Assembly: GCF_004117055.1 (NCBI RefSeq)
Contig: NZ_CP026363.1
Coordinates: 3,991,001 to 4,055,000 of the forward strand
Origin: Brevibacillus agri
GTDB lineage: Bacteria > Bacillota > Bacilli > Brevibacillales > Brevibacillaceae
Length of the DNA: 64,000 nt
Direction: 5' to 3'
The number at the start of each line of letters is the position of its first letter. The first letter of the stretch is position 1. The notes below the pieces were generated by a model, which was given only the letters and a program-made list of their open reading frames with translations, made no database searches and was not told where the DNA came from. A program made the position numbers and the translations under genes. This document shows, one piece after another, positions 49,537-59,322 of this stretch.

Positions 49537-51003
49537 TTATTGTGGGATGTACAAAATTTGTCCCGCGACAACCTGCTCGGAAGCCAGCCTGTTCACTTCG
49601 ACGATTTTGGAAACGGGCAGTTGGTATCTCTGGGAAATATGCTCCAGCGTTTCGTCGCGCTGGATGATGCACATTTTCAACTGGCTCGTGCTCTCCTCCT
49701 TGCGCCGCACAAAGGAAGTGAGATTTTGCATCGCCTCCACGGTCGCCGGGCTGGTGCTGACGGACGCGCTTTGCCGGGAGGAACTGGACGAGGATTCCGC
49801 CTCGATCGCCTGCGCTTCCTGCTTGGCGCGCGTAGCCTGCGAGAAAATCGACGTAATGTTGACGTTGCTCTGCTCTTCGCGGGATGCCTTGCCCGAGATG
49901 GCTACCTTGAGCTCTGTCTCCTCCACCGCTTCCGGCTGCGCGACTACCGGCTCTGCCGCTTCTTCCTCGCCGTCCGCATGCACTTCCTGCACCTGCTCCG
50001 CTTCGTAGAGAGACTCGGACTCGGCTGGATCGGTAGCGACCTGAGCGTAATCCACATCGTCCTGCTCGTGAATCGCCAAAATCGGCTCTTCTTTTTCCGG
50101 CTGCCTTTTGACAGGCTCTGTCGTCTGAATATCGCGATAGGCAAGCGCATCGTACGCCGGGGAATCATACTGGGCCTCTGCCTGCGCATCTGAGCCGTAG
50201 GCGGCCGGATTTGCGATCCAAGGCTGCTGCGATTCGCTCCTGGACACCTCCTGCACCTCGCCGTACTGCTCCTGCACTTCCCCGTATTGCTGCTGGTACT
50301 CCTCCTGCTGGTTGTAGGCGATCGCAGGGGCGTCGAACACGGAAGGCGATTCAGCCGAATCATAGGACGCCGGCAATGCTTCCCGCTCCAGCTCCTCCTC
50401 CAAAGCGCTCAGCTTTTCCTCGATTTCGTCCAAGGAAGAAGGCGCAGCGTGCGCTTGCAGCGTCTCGTCCGCTACACGGGCATACTCCCAGGCCTGTGCC
50501 CCCTCCGCTGACTCCTGGTTGGCGGAAGCCGGCTGTGTCTGACTGTCGCCGAGCAGTATCCCCATGATCTTCAGGTCGGCGTCAATCAACATTTGATGCG
50601 GGGATTCCAGCTTGTAGTCAAAGCTGTCCACGATGGCATAAATGTCGCCGATTTCCGCGATCCGGTCCAACGGAATGGTGATGTTCAACGGTATGCGATG
50701 GCCGATCTGTTCCTCCCAGCCGTATTGCGCCTCCTCCGACACTTCCTGGCGAAATGGCGGAAAAGTGAAGGCCTCAACCAGCGTTTCCGTCCCGCCGCTG
50801 TTCGCTTCTGCGGCTTCCCTGATCGGCTCGTATTTTCCTACCAATTGCAAGCAGCCCGTGATGGAGACGTAGGAGTCGTTTTCCAGAACCTCTACATCGG
50901 GTACCAATTCCAGCTCTTGCAATTCGCCGATTCCGGCTCTATCGGATGAGAGGAAAATGGTCTCCTTGATGGCAAACGAAAGCAGCCCATCCTGTAACGC
51001 CAT
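49537..51003 (-). CDS. spoVID: SpoVID coat morphogenetic protein
   Basis: This 488-residue protein has a conserved N-terminal domain (MALQDGLLSFAIKETIFLSS to about 180), a long acidic Glu/Gln/Ala-rich middle containing tandem QYGEVQE copies, and a C-terminal LysM domain (QRDETLEHISQRYQLPVSKI). SpoVID drives coat encasement and binds SafA and SpoIVA. The ATG at 51003 follows AAAGGAGGAG. It heads an operon with the two YsxE-like genes. Confidence 0.93.
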   Translation of the reverse strand: MALQDGLLSFAIKETIFLSSDRAGIGELQELELVPDVEVLENDSYVSITGCLQLVGKYEPIREAAEANSGGTETLVEAFTFPPFRQEVSEEAQYGWEEQIGHRIPLNITIPLDRIAEIGDIYAIVDSFDYKLESPHQMLIDADLKIMGILLGDSQTQPASANQESAEGAQAWEYARVADETLQAHAAPSSLDEIEEKLSALEEELEREALPASYDSAESPSVFDAPAIAYNQQEEYQQQYGEVQEQYGEVQEVSRSESQQPWIANPAAYGSDAQAEAQYDSPAYDALAYRDIQTTEPVKRQPEKEEPILAIHEQDDVDYAQVATDPAESESLYEAEQVQEVHADGEEEAAEPVVAQPEAVEETELKVAISGKASREEQSNVNITSIFSQATRAKQEAQAIEAESSSSSSRQSASVSTSPATVEAMQNLTSFVRRKEESTSQLKMCIIQRDETLEHISQRYQLPVSKIVEVNRLASEQVVAGQILYIPQ

Positions 51004-51016
51004 TCGTGCTCCTCCT

Positions 51017-51066
51017 TTTTCGAAAACTTGGCTTCGCCAAGCTTTTTTTGGGCGACGCCTTGTTGC
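51017..51066. repeat. Hairpin of the dispersed family upstream of spoVID (copy 3)
   Basis: CTTGGC-TTC-GCCAAG is a 6-bp hairpin preceded by GAAAA and followed on the plus strand by CTTTTTTT; a second GGCGACGCC/GGCGCAAC-type arm follows. It shares GAAAACTTGGCTNCGCC with the copy at 20284. On the minus strand it ends right at the spoVID ribosome binding site. Confidence 0.6.
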
Positions 51067-51160
51067 GCCAAGGTCGATACTCAAGGCAACCCGCCTTTTC
51101 TCGACCAAGTGCAGGACATTTCCCTATACTATATGGACAGGACGAGCCGTTTAGCACCGA

Positions 51161-51192
51161 AAAAAGGAAAAACCGGGGTTATCTCCCCGGTT
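51161..51192 (-). terminator. Terminator of hemE-hemH-hemY
   Basis: The stem AACCGGGG / CCCCGGTT overlaps the hemY stop and is followed by TTTCCTTTTTT on the minus strand. Confidence 0.9.
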
Positions 51193-52588
51193 GCACAGAT
51201 GCGATCAATTCCGAAACGGCTTTTTTTCCTTGCGCGATACAATCAGGCACGCCCACTCCGTCGTAGGAGGCGCCTGCCACCAGTACCCCCGGCAAATTCG
51301 TTTGCAACTTCTGCTTCACATCTTTCACCCACGCCTGATGGCCGACTACGTACGGAATCGCATTTTGCAGGCGCGTCACGCTGTAAAACTCGGGCTGCTG
51401 GCGAATCGTCATGATCTTGCGCAAATCGCGCAGCACGACCTCCAAAATCTCCTCGTCGCTCATCTGCATGAACGATTGCTCTGTCGCTCTTCCGACAAAG
51501 CTGCGCAAGAGCGCTTTGTTTGGCGGCGCCATGTGCGGCCATTTGCGATGCGCCCACGTGCACGCCGTGATCGTCGCGCCCGAGTGCCGCGGCACGATGA
51601 AGCCTGTCCCTTCCATCCCCAGCTCGATCCCGCTCTCCGGAAATGCCATCGCAATCGTCGCCACCATGTGCGGCTTGGCGGTCGGCAGAGCAGGCACGCT
51701 GGCGTACGGCCTGAGCAGAGGCTCCGAAACCGCGTGCGGCACGGTGAACAAGACAGCGTCCGTCTCGATCACCTGGCCGTTTTTCAAAACGAGGGTGTAC
51801 TTGCCGTTCGGCTGCTTTTCCAGCTTGGCTATCCCGCTGTTTTTTTGCAACACTTCACTAGGCAAGCTTTTTTCGATGCCTTCCACGAGCGACTGCAATC
51901 CGTTCGCGAGCGTCAGGAAAATGCCTTTTGGCTTGCCCTGCGCCTTCGCCTGCGGGCGGGAATGCTTCATCGCCAAAATCAGGCTGCGATGCTGCTTTTC
52001 CATTTGCGCGAACTGCGGGAAGCTCGCGAGCAAGCTGAGGTTGTCGAGATCGCCGGAGTAGACGCCGGACAAAAGCGGCTGAATCAGGTTGTCAATGACC
52101 TCGTCACCGAGCCTGCGCCGAAAAAACTCCCCTACGGAAATGTCTTCGTTGCCTTTGGAAGCGGGCAAAATCAGATCAAGCGCTGCGCGAATTTTGCCCG
52201 GCCAGGAGATCAGGTCGGTCGTCACAAAAGGCATCAGCCTGGTCGGCACGCCCATCACGGCCCCTTCCGGAATCGCCATCAGCCGATCCTTGTGCCAGAT
52301 GTACGCCTGCCCCGTACTGTTGCGAACCAGCTCATCGGCAAGCCCGAGGTCAGCCGCCAGCTCGCCTGCGCTTGTTTTCCGCTCCAAAAAGGAATCCGGG
52401 CCCAGCTCGATGACGAACCCTTCGTGCCGCCACGTCTTGATTTTGCCGCCAAGACGGTCCTGTTCCTCGATCAGTTGAAAGCGGATCGGCAGGCGCTTCG
52501 CCTCGATCTCCCTTTGCAAGTAAAAAGCAGCGGTCAATCCAGTGATGCCGCCGCCCACAATCGTGACATGACAAGCTTTCTCGTTCAT
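51179..52588 (-). CDS. hemY: Coproporphyrinogen III / protoporphyrinogen oxidase (HemY/CgoX)
   Basis: This 469-residue FAD enzyme has the N-terminal dinucleotide motif VTIVGGGITGLTAAFYLQ, DRLGGKIKTWRHEGFVIELG, and a C-terminal FAD motif LVAGASYDGVGVPDC. In Firmicutes this enzyme makes coproporphyrin III in the coproporphyrin-dependent haem route. The ATG at 52588 is preferred over one three codons earlier because GGGGA then has proper spacing. It is the third gene of hemEHY. Confidence 0.94.
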   Translation of the reverse strand: MNEKACHVTIVGGGITGLTAAFYLQREIEAKRLPIRFQLIEEQDRLGGKIKTWRHEGFVIELGPDSFLERKTSAGELAADLGLADELVRNSTGQAYIWHKDRLMAIPEGAVMGVPTRLMPFVTTDLISWPGKIRAALDLILPASKGNEDISVGEFFRRRLGDEVIDNLIQPLLSGVYSGDLDNLSLLASFPQFAQMEKQHRSLILAMKHSRPQAKAQGKPKGIFLTLANGLQSLVEGIEKSLPSEVLQKNSGIAKLEKQPNGKYTLVLKNGQVIETDAVLFTVPHAVSEPLLRPYASVPALPTAKPHMVATIAMAFPESGIELGMEGTGFIVPRHSGATITACTWAHRKWPHMAPPNKALLRSFVGRATEQSFMQMSDEEILEVVLRDLRKIMTIRQQPEFYSVTRLQNAIPYVVGHQAWVKDVKQKLQTNLPGVLVAGASYDGVGVPDCIAQGKKAVSELIASVQPGR

Positions 52589-52600
52589 GTGCTTCATCCC

Positions 52601-53533
52601 CTAGTTCGCCAGCTTTTTCCCGACGGCATCAGCCAGACAGGAGATAAACGCAGGTCTGGCGTTAGGCATCGGCGGACGATGGTAATGAACACCCAGCTCT
52701 TCCGTTACTGCCTTGCACTCCATATCGTTGTCGTACAAAACTTCCAGATGCTCCGCTACGAAGCCGACCGGGCAGTAGACAAAGGAGCGATAGCCATGCG
52801 CCTCGTACAGCTCTCGCGTCAAATCCTGGACGTCCGGGCCGAGCCACGGCTCCGGCGTATTGCCGGCGCTCTGCCAGCCGATGGCGTACCGGGCAATCCC
52901 TGCCTGCTCGGCGATCAGCTTGGCGGTATCCTCCAGTTGCTGCGGATACGGGTCCCCGGATTTCAAGATTTTTTCCGGCAGGCTGTGCGCGGAGAAGATG
53001 ACTACGGCCTGTTCGCGTTCTTCGGCTGGCATCGAGGCAAACGTGTCCTCGATCGCTTTTGCCCAGTACTCAATGAAGCCCGGCTCCCTGTACCAACTGT
53101 CGATGCTCTTGATTGTCGGTCCGCCGATCGCTTGCGAATGCTCGCAAGCTCTGCCGTTGTATTCTTTGACGCTGTAGCTGGAGTAATGCGGAGCGAGCAC
53201 CAGGCTGATCGCCTCGGTAATCCCGTCGCGCTTCATTTGCTCCACCGCATCCTCCACGAACGGCGCAATATGCTTCAGCCCCAGGTAGCCGACAAACTCC
53301 CGGTCCGGGTAGCGCTCGTTCATTTCCCGCTCCAGCGCGCGCACCTGCTCGTCCGTGATGTCCGCAAACCGATTCAGGCCGTCTACCGCCTCATAGCGCG
53401 CCCGCAGGTCGTCAAGCAGCTCCTGCGGCGGCTTGCGGCCACGGCGAATGTGCGTGTAGTACGGCTCAATTTCTTCTGGACTGCGCGGCGTTCCATACGC
53501 CATCAGCAAAAGCCCTGTTTTTGGCTTTGACAT
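52601..53533 (-). CDS. hemH: Coproporphyrin ferrochelatase
   Basis: This 310-residue enzyme inserts Fe(II) into coproporphyrin III. The metal/catalytic residues are seen in [12 protein letters not shown] (His) and [15 protein letters not shown] (Glu). Length and lack of a membrane anchor fit the Bacillus-type soluble enzyme. It lies 12 bases upstream of the hemY start. Confidence 0.96.
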   Translation of the reverse strand: MSKPKTGLLLMAYGTPRSPEEIEPYYTHIRRGRKPPQELLDDLRARYEAVDGLNRFADITDEQVRALEREMNERYPDREFVGYLGLKHIAPFVEDAVEQMKRDGITEAISLVLAPHYSSYSVKEYNGRACEHSQAIGGPTIKSIDSWYREPGFIEYWAKAIEDTFASMPAEEREQAVVIFSAHSLPEKILKSGDPYPQQLEDTAKLIAEQAGIARYAIGWQSAGNTPEPWLGPDVQDLTRELYEAHGYRSFVYCPVGFVAEHLEVLYDNDMECKAVTEELGVHYHRPPMPNARPAFISCLADAVGKKLAN

Positions 53534-53549
53534 CTCATACCCCTCCTGG

Positions 53550-54587
53550 TCACACGTCCCTTTTGTAGCTATGGATGAATGCGGTCAGTTTTTGCAACGT
53601 TTCTACTTTGGCGTCAGGGAATACACCGTGCCCCAGATTGAAAATGAATCCCGGCTGCTTCGTGCCTTCGTCGAGAATTTCTTTTGCTTTGGCTTCGAGC
53701 TTCTCCCACGGAGCAAGCAACAGCGTCGGGTCGAGGTTGCCCTGCAACGTCTTGGTCACGCCCATGTTGCGCGCAGTCGTAATCGAGGTGCGCCAGTCCA
53801 GACCGACAACATCGACAGGCAAGCGGTTCCAATCCAGCAAAAGATGGCCTGCCCCGATTCCGAAGTAGATCGTCGGCACTCCGGTTTCTTTCAGCGCCTG
53901 GAAAATTCGCGTCATCACAGGCGTTATGTACTCGCGGTAATCTTCGTCGTTCAATGCGCCTACCCAGGAGTCAAACACCTGTACCGCTTGGGCGCCGGCC
54001 TTGATCTGTGCCTTCAGATAGGTGATCGTCATGTCGCCGAGCTTTTCCATCAATGCCTGCCACGCAGCAGGTTCGGTGTACATGAACGCCTTTGTCTTGT
54101 GGTAATGCTTGGAAGGACCGCCCTCGATCATGTAGCTGGCGAGCGTGAATGGCGCTCCCGCAAAGCCGATCAGCGGAACAGACAACTGCTCGCGCAACAG
54201 CTTGATCGATTCCAAAATATACGGCACGTGCGTTTCCGGCTCCAGATCGAGCAGACGCTCTACATCCGCCAACGATTCAATCGGATTGCCGATCACAGGC
54301 CCAATTCCCGACTCGATGTTCACGTCGACTCCAATCGGCTTTAGCGGCGTCATGATGTCGGCAAACAAAATCGCAGCATCCACGCCCAACTGCTCGACAG
54401 GCAGACGGGTCACTTCGGCGCATACTTCCGGTATGTAGTTCATCTCAAAAAAGCTATACTTCGCGCGGATGGCGCGGTATTCGGGCTGATAGCGTCCGGC
54501 TTGGCGCATGTACCAGACAGGGACACGCTCTGTCGCCTCTTTGCGGCATGCTTTCAAAAACGTATCGTTAAATGGTTTGGAAGTCAT
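53550..54587 (-). CDS. hemE: Uroporphyrinogen decarboxylase
   Basis: This 345-residue enzyme decarboxylates uroporphyrinogen III to coproporphyrinogen III. It has the N-terminal [16 protein letters not shown] motif, the active-site Asp in [26 protein letters not shown], and C-terminal [12 protein letters not shown]. The start [10 protein letters not shown] at 54587 follows AGAGAGG. It is first in the hemEHY operon. A TATCAT-type -10 lies in the 139-base gap upstream. Confidence 0.97.
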   Translation of the reverse strand: MTSKPFNDTFLKACRKEATERVPVWYMRQAGRYQPEYRAIRAKYSFFEMNYIPEVCAEVTRLPVEQLGVDAAILFADIMTPLKPIGVDVNIESGIGPVIGNPIESLADVERLLDLEPETHVPYILESIKLLREQLSVPLIGFAGAPFTLASYMIEGGPSKHYHKTKAFMYTEPAAWQALMEKLGDMTITYLKAQIKAGAQAVQVFDSWVGALNDEDYREYITPVMTRIFQALKETGVPTIYFGIGAGHLLLDWNRLPVDVVGLDWRTSITTARNMGVTKTLQGNLDPTLLLAPWEKLEAKAKEILDEGTKQPGFIFNLGHGVFPDAKVETLQKLTAFIHSYKRDV

Positions 54588-54726
54588 GAATAAACCTCTC
54601 TTTGCACAATAATCTATCCCACCAATATGATACCACTGGGCATTCGACAAGTAATGGCTCTTTTGTGTCAAAATCTTTTCGTTTCGCGCGTTTCCAATCC
54701 TATCCATCATTGTTGCCAAACTTCTT

Positions 54727-55575
54727 CTATTGAATGCGGATATCTCCCGTAGAAGTCTTCACGGACAGCTTTGGACCGCCAGTCCCTACGGAAGCCTTGA
54801 TGTTTTGCTCTTCTCTTTTCGCATAGGAAAGGGTGGCCCATTTGACCTCGATGTCGCCCACGTCGGATGCCAGCTCCAACTGCGCTGCTTCCGGCTGCTT
54901 TTCCACCGCAATCCGCACATCGCCCGTATCCGTGCGCACGGTTACATCGCGCGTCAACTCGGGCAAGACGAGTTTGTCGATTTCGCCCGTGGAGCTGTCG
55001 ATGTTCAGGCTGGCGCGAATACCGGCCAGCTTCAGATCGCCCGTATCTGTCCGCACGTCCAGGCGCTCTCCGGCATACCCGGTCAAATCGACATCACCTG
55101 TGCTGGACGACACTTCCCCCGTTTTCGCCGTGAGCGCTCCGCTTTTGATATCCCCCGTAGCCGTTTCCAGCCGGATGCTCTCGTACTCTTTTTCCGGCAG
55201 CATGATTTCCAGCTTCAACTCCCCGCTACCTGGATAAAACAGGCTGACGTGCAGCTTTTCCTGCACCTGGACGCGCAAGGTTCCGTCTTCCGTGACCTCG
55301 CTCGTCCATTGCAGCCGTTCCTTTTGCTGCTCCGAGATTTCCCCTGTCAGACGCACGGTCGCTTGTGCCGCTTTCGTAGGCGTGATGACGAGATCCGCTG
55401 TTCCCGTCTCTACGGCCACCGCCTTGAACGGCTGCTCGATGATGCGCTGCTCCTCTATTTTCTTTAAGGAAAACGCGAAGTGCTCCTGCTTGGCAAACAG
55501 CCAGACGAGCCCGCACACTCCCACGACAAACAGCAGCAAGCTTATGCCGAACAGCTTTTTTCCCCAATTCTTCAT
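54727..55575 (-). CDS. DUF4097 beta-repeat membrane-anchored protein
   Basis: This 282-residue protein has an N-terminal membrane helix ([19 protein letters not shown]) and an extracellular beta-helix-like domain with repeated TGD motifs ([47 protein letters not shown]), the DUF4097 hallmark. It belongs with the upstream DUF1700 and PadR genes in a frequent Firmicute module linked to envelope stress. GGGG precedes the ATG, which follows the natural DUF1700 end by one base. Confidence 0.87.
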   Translation of the reverse strand: MKNWGKKLFGISLLLFVVGVCGLVWLFAKQEHFAFSLKKIEEQRIIEQPFKAVAVETGTADLVITPTKAAQATVRLTGEISEQQKERLQWTSEVTEDGTLRVQVQEKLHVSLFYPGSGELKLEIMLPEKEYESIRLETATGDIKSGALTAKTGEVSSSTGDVDLTGYAGERLDVRTDTGDLKLAGIRASLNIDSSTGEIDKLVLPELTRDVTVRTDTGDVRIAVEKQPEAAQLELASDVGDIEVKWATLSYAKREEQNIKASVGTGGPKLSVKTSTGDIRIQ

Positions 55576-55576
55576 C

Positions 55577-55680
55577 TTATTTCCCCCTAATCATCTGCAC
55601 GTTAAACTGCAGATACTTCAGGAACAGACGGTACAGCCACTTCGTCAGCCGCAGCAAGCCTACCGCCAGCATTCCCCCAG
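55577..55680 (-). other. Out-of-frame 3' remainder of the DUF1700 gene
   Basis: Shifting back one base at a run of five G (minus strand; 55674-55678) restores reading through GMLAVGLLRLTKWLYRLFLK and on to YLQFNVQMIRGK, with a stop at 55577 just before the DUF4097 ATG. This is the expected basic C-terminus of the family. Confidence 0.75.
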
Positions 55681-56127
55681 CCCAAGCGAAACGAGACTTC
55701 CGAACAAAAGCAAAAGCCGTTCCTGAGACGGCGCGGGAAACCCGTATTCCATCAAAATGCCGAGCGGCGCCACCAAAAGCGACAAGGAGACGGCGTAGCA
55801 GGCGATCAGCACGCCGATCAGCGCGAAAAACGGCCCCAGGACGAACACGAGGTTGAAAAAGCCCAAACTGATCGTGGCAATGATCGCTCTGGACATGTTG
55901 CCCACGGACGCATTGGACTGCGCCTGATCGATCCGGTAGCCCGCAAGCAGCTCTCTCGCCAGCGCTTTGGGGCTGCCCAGGCTGTCGGCAATTTCGTGTT
56001 CGCTTTTCCCCTGCTTGATCCCGATCAAAAAATGTTCGGTATAATCAGCGAGAATGTCCAGACGCTCCTTGTCCGGCAAATCGCCAAGCAATGCCCCCAA
56101 CTCGTCCATAAACTCACGCCTTGTCAT
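55660..56127 (-). CDS. DUF1700/HAAS-domain membrane protein, truncated by frameshift
   Basis: The frame as read gives 155 residues: an N-terminal HAAS domain (MTRREFMDELGALLGDLPDK ... YTEHFLIGIKQGKSEHEIAD, SLGSPKALARELL) and two to three membrane segments (LGFFNLVFVLGPFFALIGVL and following). It ends abruptly at ECWR after a G run. One added G would give 183 residues with the normal basic end. It overlaps padR by 14 bases. Either the assembly lacks a base, or the gene is mutated or phase-variable. Confidence 0.75.
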   Translation of the reverse strand: MTRREFMDELGALLGDLPDKERLDILADYTEHFLIGIKQGKSEHEIADSLGSPKALARELLAGYRIDQAQSNASVGNMSRAIIATISLGFFNLVFVLGPFFALIGVLIACYAVSLSLLVAPLGILMEYGFPAPSQERLLLLFGSLVSLGLGECWR

Positions 56128-56443
56128 AGCCCAGTCCCTCCTCTATCATTTCGTTGACGCCGCGATTGAATATTCGCCATTCCAGCACGAGATCGTTCAT
56201 GTACTGTCTCCCCCGCTCCGTTAGCTGATAATATTTTCGCGGCGGCCCTTCTTGCGACTCTGCCAAATAGGTTATGAAAAAGCCTTCCTGGGTCAAGCGC
56301 CGCAGCAAAGGATACACCGTCCCTTCGGCGATATGAAACCGCTCCGAGATGCTCGCAACCAGTTCGTAGCCGTATCTGTCCTGCTTCGCTGTCAAAACGA
56401 GAACACACAGCTCCAGGACCCCTTTTTTAAACTGTACGTTCAA
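56114..56443 (-). CDS. PadR-family transcriptional regulator
   Basis: This 109-residue winged-helix protein has the pattern FKKGVLELCVLVLTAKQDRY, GYELVASI, EGTVYPLLRRLTQEGFF and PPRKYYQLTERGRQYM. It probably represses its own operon with DUF1700 and DUF4097. The start is TTG at 56443, after GGGTGAT. The first gene of the module, it overlaps the next gene. Confidence 0.93.
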   Translation of the reverse strand: MNVQFKKGVLELCVLVLTAKQDRYGYELVASISERFHIAEGTVYPLLRRLTQEGFFITYLAESQEGPPRKYYQLTERGRQYMNDLVLEWRIFNRGVNEMIEEGLGYDKA

Positions 56444-56474
56444 TGCACATCACCCATGTCAAAGCTTACCAAAG

Positions 56475-56498
56475 AGGTACTGTATATTGCAAGGTACT
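56475..56498 (-). promoter_or_regulatory. Candidate PadR operator
   Basis: The 7-mer AGGTACT occurs twice (56475-56481 and 56492-56498) 17 bp apart, in the 70 bases upstream of padR. The GTAC cores are self-complementary. Autoregulatory sites in this position are usual for the family; the assignment is inferred. Confidence 0.4.
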
Positions 56499-56508
56499 TT
56501 ATGATATA

Positions 56509-56543
56509 AGAGGACAGGGAGCCGGCTTTTCTCCCTGTCCTCT
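56509..56543 (-). terminator. Strong hairpin after the 5'-nucleotidase gene
   Basis: A perfect 13-bp stem AGAGGACAGGGAG / CTCCCTGTCCTCT is present. The T tract on the minus strand is weak (TTATAT), but position and stem strength support termination. Confidence 0.7.
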
Positions 56544-56569
56544 CTCACACGCATGTTTTCCCTGCCAGC

Positions 56570-58444
56570 TTATTTTACTTCGACGATGCGGCCTTCTACT
56601 TTCGGATTGACCACTTTGCGCTTCATCAGACCTTCTTCCACGATGCTGTACATGGACAAGCCTGTGTTGAAGAACGGCTTTTTGAACGATTCATAGCCGT
56701 CTCCACCTGCTGCCAAAAAGTCGATGGTCGCGACTTTGTACGTTTTGGTCAGATCAAGCGGCTTGTCGCCAACCTTCACTTCCAGAACACGCTCGCCTGC
56801 AGGCTTGGTCGGGTTGTACGTAAAGCTCATGCCGCTGATTTGCGGGAAGCGTCCTGCGCCTGTTCCCACCTGGCTCACGCCGTTCTCCAGCGCTTGCTTC
56901 AGCTCTGCCCCTGTCACTTCCACGATCGCCAGCGTGTTGTTTTCGAACGGAAGCAGCGTGTACAAGTCTTTTTTCGTGATGTCGCCTGCCGCAAGCTGCG
57001 TGCGGATACCGCCGCCATTTGCCAGCGCTACATCCGCTTCGTATCCTTTGATGGATTGCGTGCGCTCGAGCATGATGTCGGTAATCAGGTTGCCGACGTT
57101 CGTTTCCTTCGCCCGGACAAGCGTGCGGTCGCCATCGAGCGGAACCTCGGATTTCGCAATCACCACATTCATGACGGTATCAATTTTTTTCACAATTTCC
57201 TGAACCATTTTGTCAATTTCCGGGTCTGCCACGACGGATTCATCGTATTCTTTCAGACCGCCGCTGAACGCTACCAGCTCTTTGCCCAAATAGTACAGGT
57301 CAGCGCGTCCGAGCGATTTGCCGTACTCCCAGTCTTGGACTATGTAGGTGCCGTTTACCAGCTCAGGCGTTGTCAGCGGAGTATGGGAGTGGCCGCCGAC
57401 GATCAGGTCGATGCCAGGCACGTTTTTCGCGATTTCGCGGTCTACGTCCACCCCGATGTGGGAAACGACGATGACGTGATCTACTTCTTTTTTCAGCTCA
57501 GGGACAACGACTTTCGCTACCTCGACCGGATTTTTGAAGGTCAGGCCCTTGACGTTGTCAGGGTGTGTCAGCACAGGCGTGTCTTCCGCGACAAAGCCGA
57601 CGAACCCGAACTTTTTGCCGCCGATTTCCGCCTTGAAGGTCGGCAACAGCAGCTCTTTGCCATCCGCCTTGAACACGTTTGCGGAAATGACCGGATGCTC
57701 CAGCATGTCGCGCAGCTTAAGCAGTTGCTCGTAGCCGAAGTCAAACTCGTGGTTGCCCGCAGCCATCACGTTGTAATCGAGGCTGTTCAGGATCGGAACG
57801 ACAGACTCTCCTTTGAACTGGTTCACGAAAATGGTGCCTTGGAACGTATCACCCGCGTCCAGCAAGAGGAAGTTGTCGTTTTCCGCGCGCCATTCCTTCA
57901 GCAAGGTCGCGATTTTGGCAAAGCCGTATTCCTTTTGCGTTTTGTCTTCCTGGATGTGTCCATGCGTATCGTTTGTATGCGCGATCGTGATGTGGGTCGT
58001 TGCCGCATCGCCCAACGCCTGGAAAAATTCGCCGCGCGTCACGGTCGCTTTATTGTCGAGCGCGATTTTGTAGCCGAGCTTTTCGGCCACTTGCGCCAGC
58101 TTCGCGGAGGTCAGCACTTGACCCGGATTTTTGAAGTCGTCCTGGCTTACCGCGCCCTGTCCTTTTGCCCAGTCCAGATAAGGAGTCGCCCAGTGCGCGC
58201 CTTTTGCTGCTGCCCCGATTTGTGCGCCTTTGAGCTTGGAGAAAACAACCGCTGCCTCCGCAAGCGTAACAGCGCGATCCAGAGCCAAATCGCCATTTTG
58301 TCCGGCGGTGACGATCGCTTTTTTCACCATCCAGTCCACGTGCTTGACCGGATGCAGCGGAGCCGCGAGTGCAGAGGTAGACAAGAGCGATGCAAATACG
58401 ACAGATGCAAACGCTGTCATCATAATTCGACGTGCTTTTTTCAT
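56570..58444 (-). CDS. Secreted UshA-type 5'-nucleotidase with SLH-like N-terminal region
   Basis: This 624-residue exported enzyme has a signal peptide ending near ALAA. Residues about 30-150 resemble degenerate SLH repeats (LDRAVTLAEAAVVFSKLKGA ... ATVTRGEFFQALGD). The metallophosphatase domain (ITIAHTNDTHGHI, DAGDTFQG, GNHEFDFG, VVSHIGVD, GGHSHTPL) is followed by the 5'-nucleotidase C-domain (NGGGIRTQ, IVEVTGAELKQAL, TIDFLAAGGDGYESF). It dephosphorylates extracellular nucleotides, possibly held on secondary cell-wall polymers by the SLH-like part. A TATAAT and a TAGCAAA-A-TTTGCTA palindrome (58498-58512) precede it. Confidence 0.92.
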   Translation of the reverse strand: MKKARRIMMTAFASVVFASLLSTSALAAPLHPVKHVDWMVKKAIVTAGQNGDLALDRAVTLAEAAVVFSKLKGAQIGAAAKGAHWATPYLDWAKGQGAVSQDDFKNPGQVLTSAKLAQVAEKLGYKIALDNKATVTRGEFFQALGDAATTHITIAHTNDTHGHIQEDKTQKEYGFAKIATLLKEWRAENDNFLLLDAGDTFQGTIFVNQFKGESVVPILNSLDYNVMAAGNHEFDFGYEQLLKLRDMLEHPVISANVFKADGKELLLPTFKAEIGGKKFGFVGFVAEDTPVLTHPDNVKGLTFKNPVEVAKVVVPELKKEVDHVIVVSHIGVDVDREIAKNVPGIDLIVGGHSHTPLTTPELVNGTYIVQDWEYGKSLGRADLYYLGKELVAFSGGLKEYDESVVADPEIDKMVQEIVKKIDTVMNVVIAKSEVPLDGDRTLVRAKETNVGNLITDIMLERTQSIKGYEADVALANGGGIRTQLAAGDITKKDLYTLLPFENNTLAIVEVTGAELKQALENGVSQVGTGAGRFPQISGMSFTYNPTKPAGERVLEVKVGDKPLDLTKTYKVATIDFLAAGGDGYESFKKPFFNTGLSMYSIVEEGLMKRKVVNPKVEGRIVEVK

Positions 58445-58509
58445 TCTCTAATTCCCCTCTCGTATATGTAAAAATAGATAGGATATCTCTTTTATTATAG
58501 CAAAATTTG

Positions 58510-59322
58510 CTAGGACAATGGTGCGCTTTTCCTGTTGTTTTCGACAAAGCCGCCGATCGCTTCGGCAAGCTGTTCCGGCGCTTCGAGCATTCCCATGTGC
58601 CCTGCATCCGGCAAAAGCGCTTCGACAACGTTGCTTTTTTGTACCGTAAACGTTTTGGCTACCGGAATGATCTGGTCCTCTGCGCCTGCGACCAACAGCA
58701 CTGGGAGCGTCGTTTCCCGCAGGACGTGATTGCGGTCTTTTCGATCGCGCATGGCATACAACGTCTGAATCGCCCCGATCGGGCTGGTCGCGACGCCTAT
58801 TTCTTTGGCAGCCTGGACTTCCGCTGTCATCGACGCGACATGCTGCGGGGCAAACAGTTTGGGGACGAGCGCCTTGATAAACGGCTCCATGCCGTGTTCG
58901 CGAATGCTGTCGGCTCCTTTGTTGCGATTGGCCTTGGCCGCCTCGTCGTCGGGATATGGCGTGGAATGAACCAGTCCGAAGCTGAGCAGCTTGTCCGCGT
59001 AGTTTTCGGCAAAAGCGAGCGTAATGTAGCCGCCGAGCGAGTGCCCGAACAGGTGGAACTTGTCCAGACCCGCTGCCGCTGCAAAAAGCGCAATGTCTTC
59101 GGCGAACCGTTCCATCGAATACGCTTCATCCGGCGCGGAGCTATGTCCGTGGCCGCGCAAATCGACGGCGATCACGCGATGCGAGCGGGCCAACAGCGGC
59201 ACCAGCTTGTCCCAATAATGCAGGCTGCCGCAGAAGCCGTGCAGCAAGATGAGCGGCTCCCCTGCTCCTTCCTCCACATACGCGAGCTTGACGCCGTTTG
59301 TCAGTTGTGCTTCTTTTTTCAT
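58510..59322 (-). CDS. Alpha/beta hydrolase
   Basis: This 270-residue hydrolase has the oxyanion motif LLHGFCGSLHYW, nucleophile elbow FGHSLGGYITLAF, acid VAGAEDQIIP and catalytic His in DAGHMGMLEAPEQLAEAI. The substrate is unknown; similar enzymes include esterases and haloperoxidase-like hydrolases. The ATG at 59322 has AAAGGAG upstream. It is divergent from the next hydrolase gene. Confidence 0.9.
   Translation of the reverse strand: MKKEAQLTNGVKLAYVEEGAGEPLILLHGFCGSLHYWDKLVPLLARSHRVIAVDLRGHGHSSAPDEAYSMERFAEDIALFAAAAGLDKFHLFGHSLGGYITLAFAENYADKLLSFGLVHSTPYPDDEAAKANRNKGADSIREHGMEPFIKALVPKLFAPQHVASMTAEVQAAKEIGVATSPIGAIQTLYAMRDRKDRNHVLRETTLPVLLVAGAEDQIIPVAKTFTVQKSNVVEALLPDAGHMGMLEAPEQLAEAIGGFVENNRKSAPLS

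Noticed and set aside
51191..53530. 779-codon plus-strand open frame across hemY and hemH
   Set aside because: Antisense shadow of two certain haem genes; no domain or start signal.
56840..58471. 543-codon plus-strand open frame across the 5'-nucleotidase
   Set aside because: Antisense to a clear enzyme and without supporting signals.
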